From: Amphritea atlantica
Lineage (GTDB): Bacteria; Pseudomonadota; Gammaproteobacteria; Pseudomonadales; Balneatricaceae
Assembly (NCBI RefSeq): GCF_018860855.1
Contig: NZ_JAHKQE010000009.1
Coordinates: forward strand, 124,001-188,000
Length of the DNA stretch: 64,000 nucleotides
Direction: 5' to 3'
Both the position numbers and the translations under genes were made by a program. A model generated the notes under the pieces. That model saw nothing but the letters and a program-made list of their open reading frames with translations. It was not told where the DNA came from and searched no databases. Shown piece by piece: positions 25,932 through 36,097 of this stretch. Each line of letters starts with the position of its first letter. Positions within the stretch are counted from its first letter, which is position 1.

Positions 25932-26441
25932 TTAGCTATTTCTACCACTGATATTCCAGATCATCTGGCCAATATCAGCTGCGGTTTCCCGGGTCCAGGA
26001 TTCCATCAGTAAGAAATGGGGAATCAATTGAGATTCAGCCCACCAACTATCTTGGGTTACCGGTGAACGCACCAATAACGCCGTGATAACAATGACAATC
26101 AATCCGCCCCTGACCACACCAAAACCAACGCCTAAAATACGGTCAGTGCTACTCAAACCCGTCGCTTGAACCAGCATATTAATAAGGCTATTGATAACGG
26201 CGCCAACCATCAAGGTGGCAATAAAAAGAAGAATAAAGGCTGCACCGATGCGCAGCGAGGGAGTCTCAAGTAGATGATCTAGCAGGGTACTCAATGAAGG
26301 GGCAAACAACCGAGCCACAATAAAAGCGGCCACCCAAGTTACCAGTGACAGGGCTTCTTTCATAAAACCACCGCGCAGGCTGTATAACCCAGACAGTGCG
26401 ATGATGCCAATAATTGCCCAATCGGCCCAGTTTAATACCAT
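25932..26441 (-). CDS. cvpA: colicin V production protein CvpA
   Basis: A 169-aa inner-membrane protein with four predicted membrane segments (about 5-25, 30-50, 65-88, 102-122). The start NWADWAIIGIIALSG and the GFMKEALSL loop are typical. In enterobacteria it is needed for colicin V export and bile and envelope tolerance; the molecular role is unclear. It sits between dedD and purF, as in many gammaproteobacteria. Confidence 0.95.
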   Translation of the reverse strand: MVLNWADWAIIGIIALSGLYSLRGGFMKEALSLVTWVAAFIVARLFAPSLSTLLDHLLETPSLRIGAAFILLFIATLMVGAVINSLINMLVQATGLSSTDRILGVGFGVVRGGLIVIVITALLVRSPVTQDSWWAESQLIPHFLLMESWTRETAADIGQMIWNISGRNS

Positions 26442-26513
26442 GTTTTCAATCTACTTCAAGATCAATGAAATTAAGGGCAGAATTCTACCAGAGCTAACGG
26501 ATTAACCCAATGA

Positions 26514-27065
26514 TTATCGTGTTGTAAAGCGGACGATAATGCCGTCTAGACCAAACTCTTTCTGAATATCCGCCTGTAATTCAACCAGTTTGGACTTCTG
26601 AATATCCGGCCCAACAAAGACTCGGATCAGATCACCGGTCTTGCGAATATAGACCTTATGGCCCGCTTTGATCAGCTTACGACTCAAGCCCTTAGCGTTA
26701 TCTTCATCTTTAAAACTGGCCAACTGCAGACTCCAGGCAACCGGAATATTTTCCTGATCCAGCGCTGGCGGGTCGTTTCGTTCGCTAATCCGTGGTTTTT
26801 GCTTGGCAACCTCAGCAGCGACCTGCTTCGGCATCACCGCGACAGTCACAGGCTCGTCCGGCGGAGCAAAGGTGGACGTATCTGGCAATGGTTCATTTTT
26901 AGGCGCAATGGTGACCAATTGCGGCTCAGAAGGAGGTGGCGGTATTGCACTCTCAAGGTGACGCTCACGGTAGCCTGCCCCATCGAAGAAAATGGGTAAC
27001 AAAATGCCTGCTGCCACTAACAGAATCGCGCCCCCAACAAGGCGCTGCTTAAAGCCATCATTCAC
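26514..27065 (-). CDS. dedD: SPOR-domain protein, DedD-like
   Basis: A 183-aa bitopic inner-membrane protein: short cytoplasmic start (MNDGFKQRLVG), one membrane segment (about 11-30), a Pro-rich periplasmic linker, then a SPOR domain (about 107-183, WSLQLASFKDEDNAKGLSRKLIKAG) that binds denuded septal peptidoglycan. E. coli DedD acts in cell constriction. Its start overlaps the folC stop by 4 bp (ATGA type), so the two are translationally coupled. Confidence 0.93.
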   Translation of the reverse strand: MNDGFKQRLVGGAILLVAAGILLPIFFDGAGYRERHLESAIPPPPSEPQLVTIAPKNEPLPDTSTFAPPDEPVTVAVMPKQVAAEVAKQKPRISERNDPPALDQENIPVAWSLQLASFKDEDNAKGLSRKLIKAGHKVYIRKTGDLIRVFVGPDIQKSKLVELQADIQKEFGLDGIIVRFTTR

Positions 27066-28357
27066 GTAGATTCACCTTCCATATTAAGTGCCATTAACGC
27101 ATCACTCACCGTAAAAAAAGACCCAGCAACAATGACTCGATCATCAGGCGTAGCATCATGGGCAACCGTTTCAAGCGCTTCAGCCACCGACGCGTAAGTC
27201 TGAACCGTATCGATCACACCCAGCTTGGCTAACTTTTCACGCAAGGCCGCCGCCTTTTGCCCGCGGGGTTTATTCAGCGTCACTAGATACCACTCATCAA
27301 TAACCGGCTTTAAGCAGGCCAACACCTGATCAATATCTTTATCCGCCAGTATTCCCAGCACCATGAACGTACGCCCTTTAACCGACTGCCCCTCTAGCCG
27401 GTCTGCCAGGTATGCCGCGGCTTCCGGATTATGAGCGACATCGAGCGTGTAATCCACGGCTCCCACACGAACCTTTTGCATTCGCCCGGTCAGTGTAGCT
27501 CGCGTCAAACTCTGCCTAAGGTCATCGGGCTCAGGCATCATATCCAGCAGGTTTAATACCTGTAAGACAGTGGCAGCATTGGCTTTCGGTAAGGTGATCT
27601 CAGGCAAACCTGAAACCGTCAACATATTGCCATTCAACTGCTCACCCTGCCACAACCAACCGTCATCCACATCAGTGGACAGATTAAAGTCACGCCCCCG
27701 CAGAAATAGCTTCGCTCCGATGGCCGTGGCATGATCAATCAACTTTTGCGGCGCGCAAGGATCGCCACACACCGCCGGACGACCTGCACGATAGATACCG
27801 GCTTTTTCGTAGCCGATCTGCTCCCGATCATCACCCAACCAATCGACATGATCAACTGACACTGTTGTGACGACAGAGATATCCGCATCAATAATATTAA
27901 TGGCATCGAGACGCCCTCCCAAACCAACCTCAAGCAACATCACCTCAGGCTGTTCAAGGGCAAATACGTGCAGCGCAGCTAACGTATTGTATTCAAAATA
28001 AGTTAACCGGACATCGCCCCGCGCTTGTTCTATTGCGGCGAAAGCACGAACAATCAGATCATCGTTCACCGGCTGGCCGGCGAGTTTAATCCGCTCGTTA
28101 TAACGCAAAAAATGCGGTGAGGTAAAACACCCCACGGTTTTGCCCTGATCACGAAGCACTTGATCCAGCATGGCAATAGTCGAGCCTTTACCATTAGTAC
28201 CACCCACGATAACGATACGACTGCTACTCAGGTCCAGATTCATGCGCTCATAGACTTCACGCAATCGATCCAGCCCCAGTTCAATCAAATCGACCGGATG
28301 ATTGGTTTCAATCCACTCGAGCCACTGCGATAGAGTATTAAAATGTACTTCGGCCAT
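27062..28357 (-). CDS. folC: dihydrofolate synthase / folylpolyglutamate synthase
   Basis: A 431-aa Mur-ligase-family enzyme that joins glutamate to dihydropteroate and extends folate polyglutamate tails. The ATP loop GGTNGKGST is about residues 52-60, with TSPHFLRYNERI, LLEVGLGGRLDA and DVAHNPEAA further along. It is first in the folC-dedD-cvpA-purF unit after the accD terminator, and shares 4 bp with dedD. Confidence 0.96.
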   Translation of the reverse strand: MAEVHFNTLSQWLEWIETNHPVDLIELGLDRLREVYERMNLDLSSSRIVIVGGTNGKGSTIAMLDQVLRDQGKTVGCFTSPHFLRYNERIKLAGQPVNDDLIVRAFAAIEQARGDVRLTYFEYNTLAALHVFALEQPEVMLLEVGLGGRLDAINIIDADISVVTTVSVDHVDWLGDDREQIGYEKAGIYRAGRPAVCGDPCAPQKLIDHATAIGAKLFLRGRDFNLSTDVDDGWLWQGEQLNGNMLTVSGLPEITLPKANAATVLQVLNLLDMMPEPDDLRQSLTRATLTGRMQKVRVGAVDYTLDVAHNPEAAAYLADRLEGQSVKGRTFMVLGILADKDIDQVLACLKPVIDEWYLVTLNKPRGQKAAALREKLAKLGVIDTVQTYASVAEALETVAHDATPDDRVIVAGSFFTVSDALMALNMEGEST

Positions 28358-28397
28358 AGTGCTTTCAGCTTTTCTTCAGGACAACAATTTAGAACAA

Positions 28398-28426
28398 CAA
28401 AAAAAGCCGCTGAAACTAACAGCGGC
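28398..28426 (-). terminator. accD terminator
   Basis: On the minus strand GCCGCTG and CAGCGGC (arms 28420-28426 and 28406-28412) are followed by T8. It ends the trp-accD transcription unit before folC. Confidence 0.92.
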
Positions 28427-28444
28427 CTTATTAAACGTCCATGA

Positions 28445-29305
28445 TCAGGCGGCTGGAAGCCCCTGCATCATACGCAACACCGAGGATATCCGATCGCGCA
28501 GATCACCCCGAGAGATAATCATATCGATCTGTCCATGCTCCAGCAGGAATTCACTACGCTGAAAGCCTTCTGGCAACTTCTCACGAACCGTCTGCTCGAT
28601 CACTCGCGGACCCGCAAAGCCGACCAATGCACCCGGTTCACCGATATTCAAATCACCTAGCATAGCCAGTGATGCCGAGACACCACCATAAACAGGATCG
28701 GTCAGTACTGAGATATACGGCACACCCGCCTGCTTAAGTCGCTCAAGGGCTGCACTGGTTTTCGCCATCTGCATCAGCGAGAACAACGCTTCCTGCATCC
28801 GCGCACCACCACTGGCCGCGAAACAGATCATTGGAATACCCTCTTCCAATGCGATATTGGCAGCACGTACAAATCGCTCACCAACAACAGCGCCCATCGA
28901 GCCGCCCATAAAGCGAAACTCAAAGGCTACCGCAACAACCGGCAATCCCTTAACTTCGCCGCGCATAGCGATTAAAGCATCTTTCTCACCGGTCGCTTTC
29001 TGAGCGGCAACTAGACGATCTTTATACTTCTTCGTATCACGGAACTTAAGATGATCAACCGGCTCTATTTCAGCACCAATCTCACGCAAAGTCCCCTCAT
29101 CTAGAAACGCATTCAAACGCACCCGCGCAGTTAAGCGCATATGATGATCGCACTTAGGACAAACGTTAAGGTTTTTTTCCAGCTCTGGCCGATACAGCAC
29201 AGATTCACACTTTGGACACTTTTCCCAAAGCCCTTCAGGAATGTTGGTTCGCTTCTTCTCAGAACGAACCAGAGAAGGAACAATTTTATCCAGCCAACTA
29301 CTCAT
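28445..29305 (-). CDS. accD: acetyl-CoA carboxylase, carboxyltransferase beta subunit
   Basis: A 286-aa subunit of the enzyme making malonyl-CoA for fatty acid synthesis; its partner AccA is not in the window. The N-terminal zinc ribbon has Cys30, Cys33, Cys49 and Cys52 (CPKC...CPKC). The crotonase-type carboxyltransferase core includes SGGARMQE and the MAKTSAAL helix. It lies 30 bp after trpA, so it is probably co-transcribed with the trp genes. Confidence 0.97.
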   Translation of the reverse strand: MSSWLDKIVPSLVRSEKKRTNIPEGLWEKCPKCESVLYRPELEKNLNVCPKCDHHMRLTARVRLNAFLDEGTLREIGAEIEPVDHLKFRDTKKYKDRLVAAQKATGEKDALIAMRGEVKGLPVVAVAFEFRFMGGSMGAVVGERFVRAANIALEEGIPMICFAASGGARMQEALFSLMQMAKTSAALERLKQAGVPYISVLTDPVYGGVSASLAMLGDLNIGEPGALVGFAGPRVIEQTVREKLPEGFQRSEFLLEHGQIDMIISRGDLRDRISSVLRMMQGLPAA

Positions 29306-29335
29306 TATTACTCCAGCGTCTGCCTGTGGCAGTCT

Positions 29336-30139
29336 TTATTTATCCATTGCCTGACGCATGCTCGCAGTAATCGCGGCAACTGCCTCAGGAATCTGTGCCT
29401 GATTGCCAGCCAGTTCGGCAATCTTATTAACCAATACACTACCGACAATAACACCGTCAGCCACGGCTGAAATCGCCCGCGCAGAGACATCATCACGAAT
29501 ACCAAAACCAACGCCTATCGGCATATCGGCATACTGACGAATCATCTCCAGTTTGTCGGCCACTTCGCCTACATCCAGCGCAGCCGATCCGGTCACGCCT
29601 TTAACAGACACATAATAGAGATAACCGCTGCCGGCAGCACAAATCTGCTTCACCCGAGACTCTTCAGTGGTCGGCGCGATCAAGTAGATCACATCGATAC
29701 CCGCAGCTTTCATCAACGGGTTAAATTCACACGCCTCTTCTGGGGGCAGATCTACCGTTAAGACACCATCCAAGCCAGCCGCTTTGGCTTTCTCAGCAAA
29801 GGTCGCATAGCCCATCACCTCAATCGGATTGAGATAACCCATCAGTACCACCGGAGTGGTCTGATTGGTTTTACGGAACTCAGCTACCATGTCCAGCACA
29901 TCAACCAACCGTGTGCCGTGCAGCAACGCACGTTCACAGGCTAGCTGAATCACAGGACCATCGGCCATTGGATCAGAGAAAGGTACGCCCAGCTCAATAA
30001 TGTCGACGCCAGATTCAACCAGCGCATGCATTAGCGGTACGGTTACTTTAGGATCAGGGTCGCCGGCTGTCACATAAGGGATCAGCGCTTTACGGCCCTG
30101 GCTTTTCAGATTATTAAAACACTCAGTAATACGACTCAT
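29336..30139 (-). CDS. trpA: tryptophan synthase alpha chain
   Basis: Splits indole-3-glycerol phosphate to indole, which is passed to TrpB. The start is ATG 30139 ([12 protein letters not shown]), as in related species, not the GTG four codons upstream; length 267 aa. The TIM-barrel catalytic Glu and Asp are in [16 protein letters not shown], with the phosphate loop GFGIRDD near the end. It follows trpB by 23 bp. Confidence 0.97.
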   Translation of the reverse strand: MSRITECFNNLKSQGRKALIPYVTAGDPDPKVTVPLMHALVESGVDIIELGVPFSDPMADGPVIQLACERALLHGTRLVDVLDMVAEFRKTNQTTPVVLMGYLNPIEVMGYATFAEKAKAAGLDGVLTVDLPPEEACEFNPLMKAAGIDVIYLIAPTTEESRVKQICAAGSGYLYYVSVKGVTGSAALDVGEVADKLEMIRQYADMPIGVGFGIRDDVSARAISAVADGVIVGSVLVNKIAELAGNQAQIPEAVAAITASMRQAMDK

Positions 30140-30162
30140 CTTAATCTTCACTCAGTCAGGGC

Positions 30163-31386
30163 TTAAAAGTTAATACCGTCAATTTCTGCAACGGTATGGA
30201 TATCCTTGTCACCCCGTCCCGACAGGTTAACCAGAATAATCTGATCTTTGTCCATGGTTGGTGCCATCTTCATCGCTTCAGCCACCGCATGACTGGATTC
30301 CAGTGCTGGCATAATACCTTCGGTCAGTGTTAGGTGACGGAAAGCATGTAGCGCCTCATCATCATTGATCGCGGTATATTCAGCTCGGCCAATCTCTTTG
30401 AGATAGGCATGTTCAGGTCCAACACCCGGGTAATCAAGACCCGCAGAAACCGAGTGCGTACCAATAACCTGACCGCCTTCATCTGACATCAGCGAGGTAC
30501 GGTTACCGTGCAATACGCCTGGACGGCTACCGGCACTCAATGGTGCGGCATGCTGTCCTGTTTCGATACCATAACCACCGGCTTCAACACCGATCATCCG
30601 CACATCCGCATCTTCAATAAACGGATGAAACAGACCAATCGCGTTAGAACCACCGCCAACACACGCCATCAGCACATCCGGTAGTTTACCGGCCTGCGCC
30701 AAACATTGCTGTCGAGCTTCACGACCAATAACCGACTGGAAGTCACGCACCAGTTTAGGATAAGGGTGCGGGCCTGCCGCCGTACCGATAATGTAAAAAG
30801 TATTATCGACATTGGTGACCCAGTCGCGCATCGCTTCGTTCATGGCATCTTTCAGTGTGCGTGTACCGGACGTAACAGAGACAACTTCAGCCCCCAGTAG
30901 TTTCATCCGATAAACGTTCAGTGCCTGCCGACGAATATCTTCTTCGCCCATGTAGACAGTACACTCAAGCCCCAATCGCGCAGCGACGGTCGCCGTAGCA
31001 ACACCATGCTGGCCAGCGCCTGTTTCTGCGCTCACCCTTGGCTTACCCGTGAACTTAGCCAGCAATGCTTGGCCAATGGTATTGTTCACTTTGTGGGCAC
31101 CGGTATGGTTTAGATCTTCACGTTTCAGGTAAATTTGCGCTCCGCCTAACTCGCGGGAAAGGCGCTCTGCATGATACAGCGGCGATGGACGGCCAACATA
31201 ATGCGCAAGGTCGCGATCAAACTCTGCCTGAAACTGTGGATCCCGCCAAAGCTTTTCGTAGGTCTGTTCAAGCTGCTGGAGAGCAGCCATCAGAGTTTCA
31301 GACACATAACGGCCCCCGAATTGGCCGAAATGACCACTGGCATCGGGCATCTGCTTTGCGATCGCGAGATCTTCTTTAGTTGGCAC
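30163..31386 (-). CDS. trpB: tryptophan synthase beta chain
   Basis: A PLP enzyme condensing indole with serine to give tryptophan. It has 407 aa. PLP Lys99 is in HTGAHKVNN, and the phosphate-binding GGGSNAIG is about residue 245. The start overlaps the end of trpF by 11 bp. The trpF-trpB-trpA-accD arrangement suggests one operon; no attenuator-type leader is visible upstream of trpF. Confidence 0.97.
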   Translation of the reverse strand: MPTKEDLAIAKQMPDASGHFGQFGGRYVSETLMAALQQLEQTYEKLWRDPQFQAEFDRDLAHYVGRPSPLYHAERLSRELGGAQIYLKREDLNHTGAHKVNNTIGQALLAKFTGKPRVSAETGAGQHGVATATVAARLGLECTVYMGEEDIRRQALNVYRMKLLGAEVVSVTSGTRTLKDAMNEAMRDWVTNVDNTFYIIGTAAGPHPYPKLVRDFQSVIGREARQQCLAQAGKLPDVLMACVGGGSNAIGLFHPFIEDADVRMIGVEAGGYGIETGQHAAPLSAGSRPGVLHGNRTSLMSDEGGQVIGTHSVSAGLDYPGVGPEHAYLKEIGRAEYTAINDDEALHAFRHLTLTEGIMPALESSHAVAEAMKMAPTMDKDQIILVNLSGRGDKDIHTVAEIDGINF

Positions 31387-31996
31387 AAGCTACCTCATTC
31401 ATAAAGGATATTATTTTGGAACAATCTTTTAAGCCTTTCGCCATTTCAACCCCGCCGCTGACATCAACAGCATAGGGTTTCACTTGGCATATTGCTTTAG
31501 CCACATTGCTCTGATCAAGACCACCGGCAAGTATAAGCGGTAATTCGAGATCAGATGGGATGCGGTCCCAATCAAACGCTTCGCCAGTACCGCCAGGAAC
31601 ACCTGCGCGGTATGCATCCAGCAAAATAGCCTTAGCAGAAGCAAAACGTTTACTTTCAGCCGTAACATCAATGTCCGCAGACATACGCACAGCCTTAAAA
31701 TAGGGTTGATCAAACTGCTGACAAAACGCTGGCGACTCATCACCATGAAACTGCAGCAGATCAATGCCAGTCTGATCCATAATCATCTTGACCTGCGCAT
31801 CAGACTCATTCACAAACAACGCCACGGTTGTTACAAAAGGTGGCAACTGTTGAATGATAGCTTCCGCCACTGCGGGCTCAACATAACGAGGACTAGGCGG
31901 ATAAAATACAAACCCAAGCGCATCAGCACCCGCTTCCACAGCGTTAAGGGCATCCTCTAATCGGGTAATTCCACAGATTTTTACGCGGGTTCGCAT
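31376..31996 (-). CDS. trpF: phosphoribosylanthranilate isomerase
   Basis: A 206-aa TIM barrel converting phosphoribosylanthranilate to its enol form in tryptophan synthesis. It starts at ATG 31996 ([12 protein letters not shown]) with the catalytic Cys in KICGIT; the general acid Asp is in [24 protein letters not shown] and VDVSGGVE form the phosphate site. It is a stand-alone TrpF, not fused to TrpC, as in pseudomonads. Confidence 0.96.
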   Translation of the reverse strand: MRTRVKICGITRLEDALNAVEAGADALGFVFYPPSPRYVEPAVAEAIIQQLPPFVTTVALFVNESDAQVKMIMDQTGIDLLQFHGDESPAFCQQFDQPYFKAVRMSADIDVTAESKRFASAKAILLDAYRAGVPGGTGEAFDWDRIPSDLELPLILAGGLDQSNVAKAICQVKPYAVDVSGGVEMAKGLKDCSKIISFMNEVACAN

Positions 31997-32068
31997 CACT
32001 TAGATCAGACTATTTAAAGAAAGATTATTTAAAAAGAGCTTAATAGTAACAGATAGCAGGGCCAGAGG

Positions 32069-33004
32069 TTAACCGTTTTGCGTTAGGAAATAAGGGCCTA
32101 AGGCAGATTTTGGCAACTCATATTGCTCGGGGTATTTTACATCGACAAAATAGAGCCCATAAGGCGGTGCAGTTACCCCCCCTTTTCTTCGATCTTGGGC
32201 ATCAAGTACCTGTTTTGCCCAAATCGGCTCAGCCTCGCCACAACCAATGGTCATCAGCACACCAGCAAAATTACGAATCATATGTTGCAAAAAAGCATTC
32301 GCCCGAACATCGATCACAATCAGATCACCGGCCTGATAGATATCCATCGCCTTCACCTCACGCACAGGGCTTTTAGCCTGACAGCCGACCGCTCGATACG
32401 AAGTAAAGTCGTGCTCCCCTAACAGGTAGTTCGCGGCGGTTTGCATCCGCGACATATCCAGCTGTTTATGAGTCCAGGTTACTCCCCGACTCAACAACGC
32501 AGGTTTTACCGGCGACGAATAGATAAGATATCGATAGCGACGCTCTAAGGCCGAAAAGCGCGCATGAAAACTATCATCTACGGGTTTCGCCCAACGAATA
32601 GCAATATCATCCGGCAACTGCGTATTGGTACCCATCACCCAAGAGCGATCCGAGCGTTCGGCCTGAGTGTCAAAATGAATAATCTGATAGGTACCGCTGA
32701 CACAGGCATCGGTTCGTCCTGCACAGATAACCGCAATCGGCTCATTAGCAATCTTCGAGAGCGCTTGTTCGACCGTTTCTTGAATCGAAGGAACATCTTT
32801 CTCTTTCTGTGTCTGCCAGCCTCGATACGCGCCACCGGCGTATTCCACACAGAGCGCATAGCGACGCGTTTTCATCACCTTAGAAGCACTATTATCGTCA
32901 TTAGGCTGTCGGGCTTCACCCGCTTTATCATCCGCCGAAACACAAGAAAGGGCGACCGTAGTCGCCCCTTGCTGATTGTCTATCTGGGTATCATCCCGTT
33001 GCAT
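32069..33004 (-). CDS. truA: tRNA pseudouridine(38-40) synthase
   Basis: Forms pseudouridine at tRNA positions 38-40. The frame from ATG 33004 gives 311 aa with a roughly 43-residue polar N-terminal extension before YALCVEYAGGAYRGWQ, where E. coli TruA begins. An internal ATG (MKTRRYALC) is a possible start. The catalytic Asp is kept in AGRTDA, but the following residues read CVSGTYQ where GVHGTGQ is usual. That may be lineage variation. RYRYLIYSS and FLQHMIRN are standard. Confidence 0.93.
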   Translation of the reverse strand: MQRDDTQIDNQQGATTVALSCVSADDKAGEARQPNDDNSASKVMKTRRYALCVEYAGGAYRGWQTQKEKDVPSIQETVEQALSKIANEPIAVICAGRTDACVSGTYQIIHFDTQAERSDRSWVMGTNTQLPDDIAIRWAKPVDDSFHARFSALERRYRYLIYSSPVKPALLSRGVTWTHKQLDMSRMQTAANYLLGEHDFTSYRAVGCQAKSPVREVKAMDIYQAGDLIVIDVRANAFLQHMIRNFAGVLMTIGCGEAEPIWAKQVLDAQDRRKGGVTAPPYGLYFVDVKYPEQYELPKSALGPYFLTQNG

Positions 33005-33051
33005 ATAACATCTTATCTTAACGGTTAATCAAATCAGGCAACAACGCCCAC

Positions 33052-33081
33052 AAAAAAAGCTTAGCCTATAAAGGCTAGCTT
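33052..33081 (-). terminator. fimV terminator
   Basis: On the minus strand AAGCT and AGCC pair with GGCT and AGCTT with one bulged T, followed by T7. It overlaps the last codons of fimV. Confidence 0.87.
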
Positions 33082-35666
33082 AATGAGGTTAGCAGGTTAT
33101 TCGCTTCAGCCTGCTGAGCCTCAGTACCCTCTTTCAATATCTCGCCAAGAATATCTTTGGCACCATCTAGATCTTCCATATCGATATAAGCACGCGCTAA
33201 ATCAAGTTTGGTTTCCACTTCATCAGCATCATCGAGAAGGTTTAGATTATCCAGTGTATATTCTTCGGAATCGTCAGTCATGTCTAAGCTAAGATCTTCG
33301 TCGCCCGCATCACTTAACAGCATTTCCAATTCAGAATCCAATTCAGCATCTAAATCCTGACCGGCAACTGAATCATCAGAAGGTCTCGGTGCAATCTCTT
33401 GCTCATCCAACACGACCTCATCTTCATCTTCATCTTCGCCATCCAGCAATGCCTGAAGGTCCGCATCAAGATCAAGTTCTTCAAGGTCAGATTCAGATTC
33501 CCCAGTGTCAGCGAGTAACTGATCTAACTCAGCATCCGCATCAATCGCAGGCTCGTCTACTTCGGCAGGCTCAACAACCTCAGTTGGCGCGCCATCCAAG
33601 GTAAACTCTGTCAACTCTAGATCGTCTTCACCAAAGTCGTCTTCCGTTTCTGCATCAGCAGCAACATCAGCATCTGCAAGATCAAGATTAAAATCGAGAT
33701 CTAAATCATCATCAGCAGCCGCAGCCTCACTAACAGTGTTATCCGCAGTATCGTCAAACGATTCAATATCAAACTCTAAATCGAGATCTTCAGGGGCCTG
33801 ATCAGCTTCTTCAGTCTGAGCGCCGCCAGCCAGCAGTTCTTCAATGTTCTCAGCTTCTGGCTCTTCCTCTGGTTCATCTAAAGGTACCTCACCTAGACCC
33901 TGAACCTCAGGAACCCGCAATTCATCTAGATTAAAGGAGTCAGTGTCTTCACCGAGAATAGAATCCAACGCATCATCAATCTCTTCATCTTCATCTAAGA
34001 CGGCTTCGACTGATTTCGCCGCTTCTTCTTCAACAGCCGCAGGCTCTGAATCAAAACCATCATCAAATCCGAGATCAAACTCATCTTCATTAATGGTATC
34101 GATGGGCGCGGTATCGACCTGTTCCATATCCATGTCAAGATCGAGGTCTAGATCCAGATCATCAAGATCAGTCTCTTCGATGGCCGCTTCAGCGACAACC
34201 TCTGCCGCAGGCTCAACCGCTTCTTCAGCATCATCTGCAGCAGCATCAACAACCGCCGCTGTCGCAGCAGCCGCCGCAACAGGCGCAATCACATCGCCTG
34301 TATCTTCTTTATCTTCTTTATCTTCTTTCTTCGTCCGACGCAGCAATAGCAGCGCTAATAGGAACGCTATCAGAGCACCACCGGCAGCGCCGATGTACAA
34401 ACCAAACCGTTCAAGTAGCGTTTTCTCGGTAGGCTCAGCAGCATTCGTTGCCGCTGCCTGATCGGCCGGTGAGATAACCGGCTGATTTTTCGCCGACTCT
34501 AATTCGGCCTGAAGTTCAGCCATCTGCTGATCTTTCAATTCTAATAACCGCTGCAGGCTTTCCATCTGCTGCGCCAACGCATCAACCCGACCACTTAACT
34601 CTTCATTCTCACGCTGAATTTTATCAACGGATTCAAGCGCACTGGCTAGTTCAGTTTCGAGTTGCTGGTTTTTTTTTAACAAGACAGAGTCAGCCTGACT
34701 CATGTCGGTATCGGCCGTCTGATCTGAAACCATATCGGTTTCAGCAGTTTTATCAGGAGAAACTATCTTCAGTTGCCCCTGAGCCGATTTGGCGGCAACC
34801 TCATCAGTCTTTTTTTCGGAGACCTCTCCTTTCTTATCAGCAGTAGAGGACGCATCCACCGGTTCAGCACTCGGCGCTGAAGTAACACCCTGCTTCCATC
34901 GCTGCGTTTGGCGCCAGAACTCTTCATTCGCTTGCTTTCGATCTAGCGCCTGCACCTCCTTCAACGAAGGGAGATCCATCACCACACCAGCCCGTAACTG
35001 GTTCACATTATTGTTTCGAAACGCTTCTGGATTCTTGCGCTGCAAAGCCAACATCATCTGCGCTTCAGTCACCGAACCCGTCGGCTTATAACGCTTAGCG
35101 AGATCCCAAAGGGTATCGTTAACATCAACATAGACTTGACCATCAGTCATGCGGGTACGAATATTATTAACCGGCTTTTGCGGCGACATGGGTTTTGCCG
35201 CGACAGTGCCCGAGGAACCAACCGCTGTAGAGCTTGCCGGTTGAACGGCGGCAGGCGCTGGGTTTGGATCATAAACAGGCGGATCGAGTAAAACCGTATA
35301 CTCTCGCACTAAACGGCCGCTAGGCCAGTTCACTTCTAACAGGAAGTTAAGAAAAGGCTCTTTTACTGGGGACTGTGAGGTCAGGATAATCGTTCCCTGA
35401 CCTGAAGCGCCGGGTTTGACCTCAAATTTCACGTCCGAAAGGAAGCGAAGTCTTTCTATACCCGCCAAGGCAAAGTCATCAACATTGGCCATTTTAGGTT
35501 GAACTTGTTGCGGATCAACAGATCGCATCTGCAACAGCTGTATCTCGGCTTTGAGCGGTTCATTCAACGCTGAAGTTATTCTGATCTCGCCGAGACCAAG
35601 CGCATGTGCAGTTGAGGTCCCTAGTGCACCTGCAATTGCCAAGCTTAGGGCTAATTTGCGCAGCAT
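33075..35666 (-). CDS. fimV: FimV-like peptidoglycan-binding hub protein
   Basis: An 863-aa inner-membrane protein that in Pseudomonas organises polar type IV pili, type II secretion and c-AMP signalling. In order: signal peptide (1-22, cleavage after AHA), beta-rich periplasmic domain, LysM-type peptidoglycan-binding segment (about 175-215, VNDTLWDLAKRY), coiled coil (about 325-395), membrane segment (about 423-443), a long very acidic cytoplasmic region rich in Asp and Glu, and the FimV C-terminal TPR-like cap (KLDLARAYIDMEDLDGAK). The asd-fimV-truA order is as in Pseudomonas. The acidic region varies in length between species. Confidence 0.95.
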   Translation of the reverse strand: MLRKLALSLAIAGALGTSTAHALGLGEIRITSALNEPLKAEIQLLQMRSVDPQQVQPKMANVDDFALAGIERLRFLSDVKFEVKPGASGQGTIILTSQSPVKEPFLNFLLEVNWPSGRLVREYTVLLDPPVYDPNPAPAAVQPASSTAVGSSGTVAAKPMSPQKPVNNIRTRMTDGQVYVDVNDTLWDLAKRYKPTGSVTEAQMMLALQRKNPEAFRNNNVNQLRAGVVMDLPSLKEVQALDRKQANEEFWRQTQRWKQGVTSAPSAEPVDASSTADKKGEVSEKKTDEVAAKSAQGQLKIVSPDKTAETDMVSDQTADTDMSQADSVLLKKNQQLETELASALESVDKIQRENEELSGRVDALAQQMESLQRLLELKDQQMAELQAELESAKNQPVISPADQAAATNAAEPTEKTLLERFGLYIGAAGGALIAFLLALLLLRRTKKEDKEDKEDTGDVIAPVAAAAATAAVVDAAADDAEEAVEPAAEVVAEAAIEETDLDDLDLDLDLDMDMEQVDTAPIDTINEDEFDLGFDDGFDSEPAAVEEEAAKSVEAVLDEDEEIDDALDSILGEDTDSFNLDELRVPEVQGLGEVPLDEPEEEPEAENIEELLAGGAQTEEADQAPEDLDLEFDIESFDDTADNTVSEAAAADDDLDLDFNLDLADADVAADAETEDDFGEDDLELTEFTLDGAPTEVVEPAEVDEPAIDADAELDQLLADTGESESDLEELDLDADLQALLDGEDEDEDEVVLDEQEIAPRPSDDSVAGQDLDAELDSELEMLLSDAGDEDLSLDMTDDSEEYTLDNLNLLDDADEVETKLDLARAYIDMEDLDGAKDILGEILKEGTEAQQAEANNLLTSLS

Positions 35667-36052
35667 ATTTTCGCTTCCTTAATTTCCCCGGTCCTGAATA
35701 TTATATAAAATCGTCAATATTCAGAAAGTTACGTATCCAGTATCAATGCCCAAAGTATTCATTAAAACCTATGTTTAATCAACAACCCAGATCGGCCTTA
35801 AATAGCTAAACCACTATAGCCAAAACATATCTTATCGCCACATAGCGACAGAATGAGCATAAAAAACCAGGCCTAAAAAAATTAATTTCAATAAATTCAA
35901 TGGCTTAATATCAAATTGTGATTTTTGACTTGATGTCAAAAAATAATTCAAGCAGTGCCTGCTTTATACTACCTAAAATGATGACAGCCTAAGCCACTCT
36001 ACCAACAAGCATTTATTCTGCTTTAATTGATTTAAGTCACGGCTGTGCAGGC
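35667..36052. other. fimV upstream region with inverted repeat
   Basis: An AT-rich 390-bp spacer between fimV and asd without a gene. TTTTTGAC-N5-GTCAAAAA at 35922-35942 is a perfect inverted repeat. On the minus strand it includes TTGACA, so it may be a fimV promoter or an operator. I see nothing else to name. Confidence 0.45.
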
Positions 36053-36079
36053 AAAAAAAACCGGCTATATCAGCCGGTT
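36053..36079 (-). terminator. asd terminator
   Basis: On the minus strand AACCGGCT...AGCCGGTT (arms 36072-36079 and 36059-36066) is followed by T8. Confidence 0.93.
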
Positions 36080-36097
36080 ATCTTTTCATAATAAGCC

